A stretch of 60,000 nt of DNA from Cryptomeria japonica (taxonomy: Eukaryota; Streptophyta; Pinopsida; Cupressales; Cupressaceae): contig NC_081411.1 in the NCBI RefSeq assembly GCF_030272615.1, forward strand, positions 155,522,971 to 155,582,970. The letters are read 5' to 3'. Of this stretch, positions 22,761 to 32,822 are shown in pieces (the stretch's first letter is position 1; each line of letters begins with the position of its first letter). The notes beneath the pieces are model-generated. The model was given only the letters and a program-made list of their open reading frames with translations, did not search any database and was not told the DNA's origin. A program made the position numbers and the translations under genes.

Positions 22761-23350
22761 GTATATATACAAGTTTGATTCATGCTTTATATATGTTGTT
22801 CAGGTCCACACCACTACCAATATTGGTACGGCTATGGGGTTGAGCCAGATGCAACCATCAACATTATCATTTGAGGCACGATGATTACAAAAATAATTTC
22901 TAATTTGTTTATACTATGTACTTGTCTTTTATAGGGATTATCAAAATTGATGTACAATGTTTTTTTTAGCAGGACTTGGCTACGACCACTTTTCTTGTTC
23001 ATGACAGTGGACCTCCACGTACCAGTGAGGGCATTGTAGAGCACGGTCGTATGGTAATTTATTTTAAATTTTTTAGTATTTAATTACTTTATAAGTGAAT
23101 TATGCAAGTAACTTCTTCTCATGTTAAATCTTCTTCTCATGTAAAATCTTTTAATAATGTACAAGAGGGTGCAGACACTGATACTGCACAGGAGGGTGGA
23201 GTCAATAATACTGCACAGGAGGGTGGAGACACTAATATTGCACAGACATAGGATAGTGCATCTAAGGACCACGTGCAGTAGGATGATTCATCTCAGCCAC
23301 CTTCACGTGGAGTGAAGAGGACTGCAAATGAGATGCACGCGAGTTCTTAG
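21211..23350 (+). pseudogene. ORF-A of T1, multi-exon gene of unknown function
   Basis: The start chosen is the ATG at 21211 (MMDEFETDELLG). An upstream frame extends only through a TTG. The first exon reads a Pro run (six P), a helical region with LLRLADSMQGIVQ and GLTYKQVNDLKITKIDLKK, then HEVPMYFLKKLW, YFDIRSFQGVGRGMP and a cysteine cluster HVCTSCGDVC. Candidate exons: to 22170, 22263-22340, 22446-22523, 22615-22644, 22804 to about 22876, 22973-23053 and a last one ending at the TAG at 23348-23350 (GVKRTANEMHASS). Most junctions have GT..AG; one near 22876 may use GC. A TGA at 21592 and further stops break it. It may be the accessory protein of the element. Confidence 0.6.
22708..22755. 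repeat. TA dinucleotide microsatellite
   Basis: About 22 TA units inside an ORF-A intron. The T2 copies at 53400-53420 and 56818-56835 are shorter, so the tract length differs between copies. Confidence 0.9.
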
Positions 23351-24517
23351 ATTGTATATTTTAGATCATGTCATGTTATTGTATTGTGGACTTTTTATGA
23401 TGACACTTGTTATGTTATCCTGGGACTTGTTATTATGTGATTATATATAGGACTTGTTATGTGTTATGTGATTATATATAGGACTTTTTATTATGTCATT
23501 TCCTTGCTATTATGATATCAAGTCGTGTTATGTGATTCAACGCACTCTAGTGATTATATATGTGATACATTGTTTTGTTATTATGTTATTTGGACTTGTT
23601 TTAATGTCATTTACTTATTAAATTATTATTTCAAGACTTGTTATTATGTCATCAGGAATTGTTATGTGATTGTATATAGGACTTTTTATTTATGACTTGT
23701 TATGTGATCAATTTATGACTTTATATATTAACATTGTGATTGATCATCTTATAGTGCAATAGTTTATAATTCAATGTGCACAAAATAACATTAAGAATAA
23801 GATAACTAATACAATATTGTTTATGAAACCAAAATTGTATCAAATGTAGACAAATACAATGTTAAAGGGACAAAGAAAAACGATTATCATGATTAAATAT
23901 TTAAAAGAGTTCACACAAGTATCGACTTATTAATTATAAATGAATCTCATAGAGGAATCATGATTATCATGATTATATAAAAGGATTCTTAATTATAAAT
24001 GAATCTCATAGAGGAATCCAATAGATTGATGGAACTAAGGCTAACCAAATTATTAGGAAGCTACAAACATAGTATCGACTTTCCTCTTAAGTTGACCACA
24101 CTACTTTACTAGTGTATTGATGGTTTATTAGTGTGGATAGTAGTGGTATGAAAAGCATGGACTTCATGGTACTAAAATAAAAAAGTACACTATAAATATA
24201 GATTTGTCATACAATGATAAATATAAAGTCAGGTCATATTTAAGACATAATTCTATCTTTGAACTTACAATTAATCTATGAAGAGATTACAATAAAATAA
24301 ATATATCATAAAAAAATAGAATTAAATTGTAACACAATTACAATGTGCACAAAATAACATTAAGAAGAAGATAACTAATACAATGTTGTTTATGAAACCA
24401 AAATTGTATCAAATGTAGACAAATACAATGTTAAAGGGACAAAGAAAAACAATTATCATGATTAAATATAAAAGAGTTCACACAAGTAACACAAACTTAC
24501 ATGCATATAAATTTCAT
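23351..24517. other. Spacer between the convergent genes of T1
   Basis: AT-rich. 23380-23720 holds degenerate repeats of GGACTTGTTATGTGATTATA. 23935-24010 has a direct repeat of GAATCTCATAGAGGAATC. 23820 and 24375 carry a doubled block starting AATACAATGTTGTTTATGAA or its near match. Mirrored in T2 at 51661-52808 and 55046-56214. Both genes end here, so it should hold two sets of 3' ends. Confidence 0.6.
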
Positions 24518-27500
24518 TCAACCTAATGTACCATCTGCATCCTCTCTCTTCTGCAATGCATCTATGATTGCCTCATGCTCTTCTACTGAAAGTGTCCACA
24601 ATACCTTATTAGCAGGTCTACCTTTGTATCTTTCTAATTTGATGTTTGTTGCCATCACCAAATGAGAATAGTAATCTTCTTTTCTGGTTGGTAGTCTTCA
24701 TAAGCTGGTAAGCCATTCCTTCTTGTTAAGTATTTGCATAGCCATGTACCAACCACCACAACAGACCCAACTGGATACTGAAAACCATCATCATCTACTT
24801 GATCACATATCAACTTTTTCTTAGGTTCTACACATCTAGCTAGCCAATACTCAACCTGCTCATCATTATCCTCAAGTGCAACAATAGCATACACATGTCC
24901 TATAAAACAAATTTAAGTACAATGTGTAGAAATAAAAATTGTTAGAATTTATAATTCAAATATGTAATCATAAATTATATGACAATACATAAAAATATAT
25001 AATTTAGAGTTATAAACAATAAATTGAATTAAATTACCAAGTTATATGAGGTCTGAAACACGATCATAATCTTCTAATGCAAATGCATGATCGGGGTCTT
25101 CATTTCTTCTAACATCCTCATATTGTGTCTCAGTAGGTGTTAAGGATTTGTGCTGCCATTCTTCGATCCATTCCGTATTCTCGCATTCTTTCCATTCACC
25201 TGCAACACAAAATTGACAAAAACATGCAAGCTCTCTAGTCAATATAGTCCAAGTGTAAGAATTAGAACTCTTAAATGAATGCCATCTAGCTGACCCATTT
25301 ATTGTATCACAATCATATCTTGGAAGGATATTCTCCTCTTTAACTAGCTAGAAGAAACATCTAATTACAGAGTTCTGACTTGATCCTGTGGATAAATTTG
25401 CACTACACTAATCCACAATTGCACTTGCATTTTTAAATTTAGCCTTTTCCTCGAATTTGAGTTGCTCTCTGCAAAGGGCTCTCTTAACACATGCACCAAC
25501 ACCATCATGTTCTCCTTTCCCATGTCCAGCCTCAAAAAAACTCCAAATGTGTTCGATATTAGTTTTCTTATGAATCCTACTCAACCAATAAAACATTCTA
25601 GCATTCTCTAATTGCCCTGTGCAATTATCAGACCATATTAGATGTTGTGTCATCCAAATTTATCTCTCCCTCAAATTCTAAAAAAAAGGTCTTGAAGCAA
25701 AACTGGACAAACTTAGATGAGTGTAATTTATTATCACTCATATAGAAATGGTACTCTCTCAAAATTTTGCGATCCTCTTGTGTACTATTTGGTGCATGCC
25801 TATAGACAATATGGAAAAAAATTGATACCTGCACTAAATTGTAGTATTGTGATTGTACCTCATCTTGTGGTGCAAGCGTGTAGTTCTCTACAAAGTCAAC
25901 AACCGAAAGTATACTACCAACAGGAAATGTATCCTTACATATTCGAAACTGACCATCGAGCCATCTAGCATTTTGAGTGTGTTTAACATATTTAGGTATG
26001 ATGTTACTCTTGAATTCATTCATAAATGCATGAACACTAACTTTTTCAGTGATTAGATCGCATCATTTTCCAACCTTTCCATCCTTCAGTGGATACTCAA
26101 TAGTTTTAATTCTTTTAAAATCAATTAATTATTGTCCAAAATCATTTGAAAGATTTTCATGCAAACATTCATCCAACAATGTAAGATTGCCACATATATC
26201 ACATACACCAGAAACACATGCATTGAAAAGAAAATTTTGTTCATTTAGTGGGTTGCAAAACAAACTTGAAATAAACTCCTTTATAGTTTCAGGTGGTATA
26301 TTTATACCATATTCTTGGAACATTCCATTACTATGCATGGTAACACGTATATATTGAAATACATCATAATGGTAGCGAAATTGAACATGAGTTTTGCAAC
26401 AACATGTGACTCTTTCCTTGTTAATTCGAACATACCAAGGTTTACACTTTTCAAAAGACCTTTGACAAATGCTAATAGTCAACACCTTATCATCCAAAAA
26501 AAATTTACACAATTCAGTTTGAGTCATGTCCAATAGGTGTTTTGGATGTGGATCACGAATTTTTGACCCAACTCTTAATTTAAGAACATCTCTAACATTA
26601 GGTGATACTCTCGTATTATCGTGCCAGAATTTTTCAATCAAATTTTTGACTTCACCAATAAGTTTCATATCAGACCTTGGTAGTCTACCACTAAAAGTCC
26701 AAAACTTGTTTGCCGGATCACTTTCAAAATTAACTCTTCTTTTTACAGCTGTTGACAAAGTTTTGCGATGAATATTAAGATATCCACTTATGTTACTCAT
26801 CATTCTTTTATTAGAAGTTGTTTGGCTTACTAAAGCTATTGGTATTGCCCGTCATGCTGCATTTTTATCTTTAGAATGACTTTTCTTTCCAATTGTATCA
26901 AAAGAGCTAGCAATAGTCGATACAACTTGTTTTAAAGACTCCTCCTTCTTCTTGGGTTTGACATAAAAGCCTAACTTCTTCATCACTTTTCGCATTTTAG
27001 TCATTTTAATTAGTTGCACCATTAATTGACATTGAAACCCAAATTTCTTATTATAAAAAAAATGTCTAAACAATCTATTTGCATGTGTCCTAATCTGTCT
27101 CCATGAAACCAAGCCAGGAAGGTTGTCTAGTACATCACTTTTAATTTCAAAATTTTCATTCATTTGATTATCATTCAAACATGTTTCATTTTCAATTGGT
27201 GTTTCCATGTCTACATACACATTATTGGTTTTAGTTGTAGGTGGATTTTCAATTTCATTTGGAGTTTCAAATTTGGTTTCAATTTTAGTTTCAAGTTGAG
27301 ATCTAGTTTCATTTGGGGTTTCTATTTGGATTTCAATTTCACTTTCAACTTGACTTCTAATTTCATTTGGGGTTTGATTTTCAATTAGAATTTCATTTAA
27401 TAAGTAACCTGCTTCTACTAAATCATCAATTTCTTCATGAGAAAAACCATAGGGCTGTGAAGACATACATGTATCCAATAATGGATTAGAAGATGCACCT

Positions 27501-27709
27501 GAATTAAATGGTTCTATTGTGTTTCCTTCATCAGCATTTATGGTCTCACTGATGTTCTCCTCTTCTAAAATGATTGTGGAACTTGAAGCTCCTTGTCTCA
27601 TTCTTGATCTTCTCTCTCGTTGACGCATTACCTCCTTCTCCCTATTTGCTACAATCTCCTCAGTTGTCAGAACTTTCCTTTGCCTCTTCCTGCATTGATT
27701 TGATCCCAT
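24518..27709 (-). pseudogene. T1 transposase (DFAENY-type, RNase-H-like)
   Basis: It starts at ATG 27709-27707 (MGSNQCRKRQRKVLTTEE) with a basic N-terminal region and an E/T/N-rich repeat segment (about 27250-27400). The core has KFWHDNTRVSPNVRDVL, a cysteine-rich part (CVSGVCDICGN, about 26165-26200), VVDFVENYTLAPQDE (first Asp, about 25880), SDNCTGQ (second Asp, about 25630) and GHGKGEHDG (acidic residues, about 25510). An intron then leads to a last exon with EYWLARCVEPKKKL, ending at TGA 24520-24518. Breaks: TGA at 26854-26852, TGA near 26060, TAA near 26129, a poly-T frameshift near 25685, TAG near 25410 and a small deletion near 24672. The first two stops are shared with T2. Confidence 0.8.
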
Positions 27710-27893
27710 GGCTACACCAAAATTTGAATTTGAATCAATCTCCTTACCAAATCGACAATAAGACAAACAAAAAGAATGATTAATAAAAACATTCTCTTTC
27801 TAGATCGTACCTGTCAACCAATGATTGAAAAATCATTCAATCATTGGGATTTGTGCTTGTGGGCCAGATTCTGGCCCAATGGATCTTTTCAGA

Positions 27894-28005
27894 AACAGGT
27901 GCCCGTTATTGAATAAAACGGGTGCCCGTTTCGCTTTCAATGGTACAGAGCAAAACGAGCGCCCATTTTTTGAATTTAAAAAATGAGCGCCCATTTTTTA
28001 AAATT
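27894..28005. repeat. Palindrome array upstream of the T1 transposase
   Basis: Four variants of AAACGGGYGCCCGTTT lie near 27894, 27919, 27954 and 27983, about 190-290 bp upstream of the transposase ATG and about 870 bp from the element end. The mirrored array in T2 is at 48177-48285. Confidence 0.7.
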
Positions 28006-28850
28006 AGGGGCAGGAAACATTCCTTAGCTTTTTTTTTTGCTTTGGGATAGGCTTGGTCTCACCAAGCCTATGCTTGGACCTCCAAAAAAATGTCTAAGGT
28101 AAAACGACATCAGATTTCTACCTTGGCCTAATTTTTTGAGGGCCTTTCTGATTGAATTTTTTGACAAAATGAAAACCCATTAGAGTTTTTAGCGTCCTGA
28201 TTTCAGAAATATAAATTTTATAGTGATAAGATGACTTTTACTATTTTTGTATTATTTATTAATCAAAAGTGGAACCTAAACCTAAAATACCAAGGTTCAC
28301 TAAAACTTTAATAACTTTTTGGTTTTTAGGATTTTAGAAAAATAAATTATATGACATCAATCTACATACAATTCTTTTGAATATTAAAAAAAAAATTGAA
28401 AAATATGAAATTTTCATCAAATTATGGTGGTCGTACACCCGATGATTTGAAAATATATTATATTGTCAGTTAAAAATTAATTAAAAAAAATATATTCAAT
28501 AAAAAAATAAGAAAAAATATTCTCATCAATATTTGGTGTCTTAGGTATCATTTCCCAAAAGGATTTGCAAAAATTCATTTATTTGCATCAAAAAAGGGTG
28601 GTCGTACACATGTGTGGTATGGTCCTGAAATAGGCATTTTGAAAAATTGATTTTTAAACATGCCTACTAAAAAGGGATTTCTACCATGTGGGTATTAAAA
28701 TAAATTACATATTTGAAAAGTAGACTCTGAGCACTACATTTTCTATTACTGAAGTTTTTTGAGATTCAATCTCTAAGTGCATCAAATTTTGACATCAATC
28801 GACATAAAATTTGAAAAACAGATAAAACACTTCCACTTTTTGCCCAAAAG
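28006..28850. other. T1 terminal non-coding region
   Basis: No frame. It includes an inverted repeat ATAGGCTTGGT...ACCAAGCCTAT (about 28045-28072). The whole block is mirrored in T2 at 47325-48176, and a shortened version is in T4 at 35665-36420. It probably holds the 5' untranslated and promoter region of the transposase gene. Confidence 0.6.
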
Positions 28851-28876
28851 TGGGACTCAACTTCTTGTAGCCACCC
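28851..28876 (-). repeat. T1 right terminal inverted repeat
   Basis: The complement reads GGGTGGCTACAAGAAGTT, identical to the start of T2 at 47299. It partly matches the left end at 18378. The next base, 28877, is in gypsy-2 integrase sequence. Confidence 0.7.
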
Positions 28877-29901
28877 GGCAACTGCTTACAAAATTTTGAA
28901 GAATTGTTATTATTGGCCAGGAATGTTCAAAGATGTGTATGCATAGGTAGCCAAGTGTGAGAAATGTAAATTGTTCACAGGTAAGCCGCAACTTGCAACA
29001 TTACCGCTCCGACCTGTGATTGTGGATGAACCCTTCAAACAATGGGGTTTGGATTTTATAGGTCCTTTGATGCCTACTTCAAGTGCAGGGCATACACATA
29101 TACTGACAGCTACAAACTATTTTACTAAATGGGTGGAAGCCATTCCAGTACGGAAAACATCTTCTGAGGTTGTTTGTAACTTTCTCAAGGAGAATATCTG
29201 GGTTCGATTCAGAGTTCTGCTAAAAATTGTGGCTGATATTGCCACTAATTTCTCTTTTGTTGAGATATCATTATTCTGCTATGATCATGGGATATCCCTC
29301 ACTCAGTCTTCTGATTATTATCCTCGGGGAAATGGTCAAGTTGATTCTAGCAATAAAAACCTTATAAATATTATGAAGAAATTAGTGAGTGAAAACGTCA
29401 AAGATTGGCATAAAAAAATGTATGAAGCTCTTTGGGTTGATCGTACATCACCAAAAAGAGCTATTGAGATGTCACCATTTGAACTGGTCTATGGTGTAGG
29501 GGCTCAGGTAGCACTTCCTCTAGAACTTGTAGCTACTAAGTTACAAACTGTCATTGAGGACGCTTATTTTCAGGATTCTCTGGAAAAATGGATTATGCAT
29601 TTGATGAGGATTGATGAAGAAAGAGATAAATTAGTAGATCAGGTAACAAAGCATCAGATGAGGGTGAAGAATATATTTGACAAGTGGACCAGGCTACGGA
29701 AATTCATGTTAGGTGATCAGGTACTGCTTTGGGACATAAGAAGGGAACCAAAAGGAGTACATTCGAAGTTCAAATCGCTTTGGAAAGAAACATTCTTGAT
29801 TCATGAGGTAAAGGGGCCAAATTCATTCAAACTTGCATATTAGGATGATACCACTCTTCCCCTGTCTTATAGTGGACAGGATTTGAAATTATATCAATTG
29901 T
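28877..29901 (+). pseudogene. gypsy-2 integrase, 5'-truncated
   Basis: ATAYKILKNCYYWPGMFKDV and KCEKCK are the end of the zinc domain (the His pair is lost at the T1 junction, and a TAG lies near 28946). The open part (28971-29843) has the core WGLDFIGPL (Asp), VADIATNF (Asp) and PRGNGQVDSSNK, then ALWVDRTSPKRAIEMSPFEL and a C-terminal KWTRLRKFMLGDQVLLWD. In the core the catalytic Glu (normally in GQAESSN) reads Asp (GQVDSSN), so even if expressed the enzyme would be suspect. The 290-codon open stretch is long for such a decayed region. Confidence 0.82.
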
Positions 29902-30819
29902 AAACATAAGTCCTCTGTAGGTCTTGTATATAAGTTTTTGTTGTGTGTAGTTAGTTGTTGGTTTTGTTTCATTGTGTTTTGGTCCTTTCTTTTTGTAAGT
30001 TTGTTTGCAAAATCAAAGATTCTAAGTTCATGTCTTGGTCCTTTTCAGTCCGAGTCTCTAGTCAGAGCCAATGTTAGTCCGTGCTTGCATTATGTCTATT
30101 TTGCGTGTTAAATTTTTTCCCCTTTGTAATTTTTCTTGAGCTAAACCTCTTGCTTGAACCGTTCTAGAGTTAAGGTTCAAGTTCAAGTGTGGTATGTGGT
30201 ATAGCAGCTTTGTTTTAAATAAGGTGCTAAAGGTCTTGGTGGTCATAGTACATTGAACTTGAGTTGTGAACCTTTAGAGTGGTTCAAGGTTCAAGGATCA
30301 ACATGTTAAAGCAAGTCTTGTGTAAGTCATGTTTTATAATGAGTAAGCTTAGGCATGTTCATGTGTTTTGCACTAATTATTTTTTGAACTTGAACCTTTG
30401 AACTTGTTTTTGGAAGGGTTCAAGGTTCAAAGTTTGAGGATTGATGGCTTTCGAGATAAAGTGAATAAGTGTTGACATATAGGGAATATTCTGGATTTAA
30501 AAGATGAACCTCGAGAAAATGAATTGTGATGAAAATCTGTACTTGGGAACAATCATTCCATGTAATCATTTCAAGTAAAGGATATGGAGGAGAAAAGACT
30601 TGTTATTAATAAACTGTCAAAAATTAATCTTTTCGACATGATTTGGTATGGATGAGTATGCAATTTTCAAATCATGATGAATCATGTGACCGATATTTTA
30701 GGCCAGTCTCTAAGATCTGTTTTATTTAAAACAAGTTACTTGCCTTTATTATTTGCCCAATTTGGTAAGTAGAGGATTAGCACAGGTGACATTTATTGTT
30801 CCTTTGAATTCACAGTTCT
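29902..30819. other. gypsy-2 spacer after integrase
   Basis: No frame. It contains recurring GGTTCAAGGTTCAA-like strings (about 30170-30440). In element orientation this lies between pol and the extra ORF and could be the leader for that gene. Confidence 0.5.
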
Positions 30820-32057
30820 GCATGAAAGGTGAGCACAAGTTCTTCCTCTTTTCTTGTTGATTTTCATAAATTGAAAGTGTTATTTGATACTTCAGTCGGT
30901 TCAGTCAATTCTTCTTGTTGTGCATTTTTTGATTGTAAAGCTAAAATGAGACCGAAAGTACCTCAAATAGACCAGAAGTCTTGGTTAGTTAGTTCCCTGC
31001 CTGACATAAGATATACTTTCCTGTCATCAGTAGACTTAGAGGAATTCCATGAAATTGCGAAATTTTGCTAGTTCCCCTTTGATGCAGAAAATTTCAGATA
31101 GTGGGTTGTAGAAGCTGTAGCATTTCCTCCAGCTGTGTCATGTCCAGAAGTAGTTTTGGAATGTATTAATAGATATGATCCTATAGAGAGATGTATAAGA
31201 AATGCAGAGTGTAAAGTTTTGCTTGCAATTAGTCTGGAGGTTTTTGCTGCCGTAATGAAAATACCAGAGAAGGAGCAATATGAGGACTGGACGGTATGCA
31301 AGTCGCAAGGAATTATCTCTGAGAAGAAGTCATGTTATAGGAGTGTCATTGCGAGAAATTGGTTATTGAAATTTCAAAAGGGGGGTTCAAGGCTACCAAG
31401 CCCATTAACCCGAGAGCATCTGATTGTGGAAGTAAGGGACATAGTCATTTTATTACATATAATGTAGGGAAATCCGATATCCTTTTATTGGGAAGATTGG
31501 ATGTATTTTTTATTCAGGTCATTTTTGGTGAAAGAGGATACATAGATTGGGCAGAGTTAACTGCAGAAAGAATGCATGAGGGTTTAAAATGTTTTGGGAA
31601 CAAAAATTTCCATATGTCCTCTTACCTTCTATACTATTTAGCCTGCACCTGTCAATGGGTAGGTCTGTATCATGAAACTTTGCAGAATGATATGAGGATA
31701 TATTAATATGACCCGCATTTGCAACAACACAGGGTCACTGAAAATTATTACAAGGTTCATAATATTTTCCTTGGTAGGTTGTTATTTAAGTTGAAAGGGG
31801 ATATTCATAAGAGATTAACTGAGGAAGCTATGCAATTTGTAAATATATATGGTAGCTTTTATATTCAATTCTCCAGGTTCACTTATTTGAGGATTGGGGG
31901 TTTTGAAGGAGAACCCTACAAATTGCCAAGATATGTCTTTGACAGACAAGTGTTAATTGAAGTTTGCAGGCAACTCGCTCATATAGATAAGAAATATGGG
32001 GAAGAACACTAAACATGAGTATCCTTTCCCATTGAACTGGCACATTACACTTGTAAC

Positions 32058-32822
32058 TGTGTATGGTGAAAATGGATAACAATAATAACAATATTGAAAG
32101 GCTAAATGAATTCAACCACTAAACCCTAGCCTAACAATGAACAAAGATCCACCATAACATATGAAGATAACCTAAGACAATGCAAATAACTCAAAATCAT
32201 AAAGATTATACCATCACATGTCCACTAGGGTTTTGATCTCCATTCTTCCTATCTCCATTGATCTTGCTTGATATACTTGCTCTCAGATTTTTGTATGCAC
32301 AAGAGCTCAACAAAGAACGGAATGTGGTTGCAAGTGGAATTGTAGTGTAGTCAATTGATCAAGTAGTTAGGGTTAGACAATGAAGAAAGCATCTCCTTAA
32401 ATAGAAGACACAATAAGAAATGGAGGGTTAAGATTGAGAGGTGTAAAAAAGGAGGTCGGCTAGGATTAAAGGGTAGGTATAAGAAATACCAAAGTAATGA
32501 AAGAGGTAGGTAGTGTAGGAAATAAGAGATGAATGACATGTGTCATGTGTAGAAAAGGCTAATGAATTAATTAAATAAATAAAGATTTATTTAATTAATA
32601 GAAAAAGTAGGACAATTAAATAAATAAGATATTTATTTAATTTAAGAAAGGGATAATTTAAATAAATAAATGTATTTATTTAAATGAGAAATAAGGCTAG
32701 AAGAGGATAAATGAATTAATTAAATAAATAAAAATTTATTTAATTAATAGAAGAATTAGGCTTAGATAATTAAATAAATAAAATATTTATTTAATTAGAC
32801 ATGACAATTTTGGGTGTCTACA
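32058..32822 (-). mobile_element. Solo LTR, 765 bp, with intact target duplication
   Basis: It starts TGTGTATGGTGAAAATGG and ends GGGTGTCTACA on the plus strand, and is flanked by GTAAC at 32053-32057 and again at 32823-32827. No internal element sequence is present, so it reflects LTR-LTR recombination of a third retroelement that had inserted in gypsy-2. The orientation is inferred from TGTAGACACCC on the minus strand. 32560-32805 carries several short palindromes. Confidence 0.88.
32560..32805. repeat. Cluster of AT palindromes in the solo LTR
   Basis: Four or five hairpin-capable blocks such as AATTAAATAAATAAA...TTTATTTAATT, spaced by 15-40 bp of A/G-rich sequence. They lie near one end of the LTR, in the likely U3 part on the minus strand. 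Confidence 0.8.

Larger units (their letters stand above)
18378..28876. mobile_element. T element copy T1, 10.5-kb two-gene DNA transposon
   Basis: The ends are GGGTAAACGCACAAAGTT at 18378 and the complement of GGGTGGCTACAAGAAGTT at 28876. It contains ORF-A on the plus strand (21211-23350) and the transposase on the minus strand (27709-24518), transcribed toward each other. Subterminal palindrome arrays lie near both sides. T2 (47299 onward) is the same element inverted, and matches up to the window end (60000 corresponds to about 19688). T1 sits in the E2 LTR at AACT and its right neighbour is gypsy-2, because the DNA between T1 and T2 has been inverted. The boundaries rest on where LTR and gypsy sequence stop. 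Confidence 0.85.

Noticed and set aside
27164-27388. Plus-strand frame with repeated FNF and WGF residues (and its mirror at 48789-49013)
   Set aside because: It is antisense to the ETPNE-rich repeats of the transposase, which has the better-supported frame on the opposite strand.
18378-28876. Assigning the T element to CACTA or Mutator
   Set aside because: The ends are GGGT, not CACTA, there are no long terminal repeats, and the candidate duplication is about 4 bp rather than 3 or 9. The core motifs do not fit either family as I know them.
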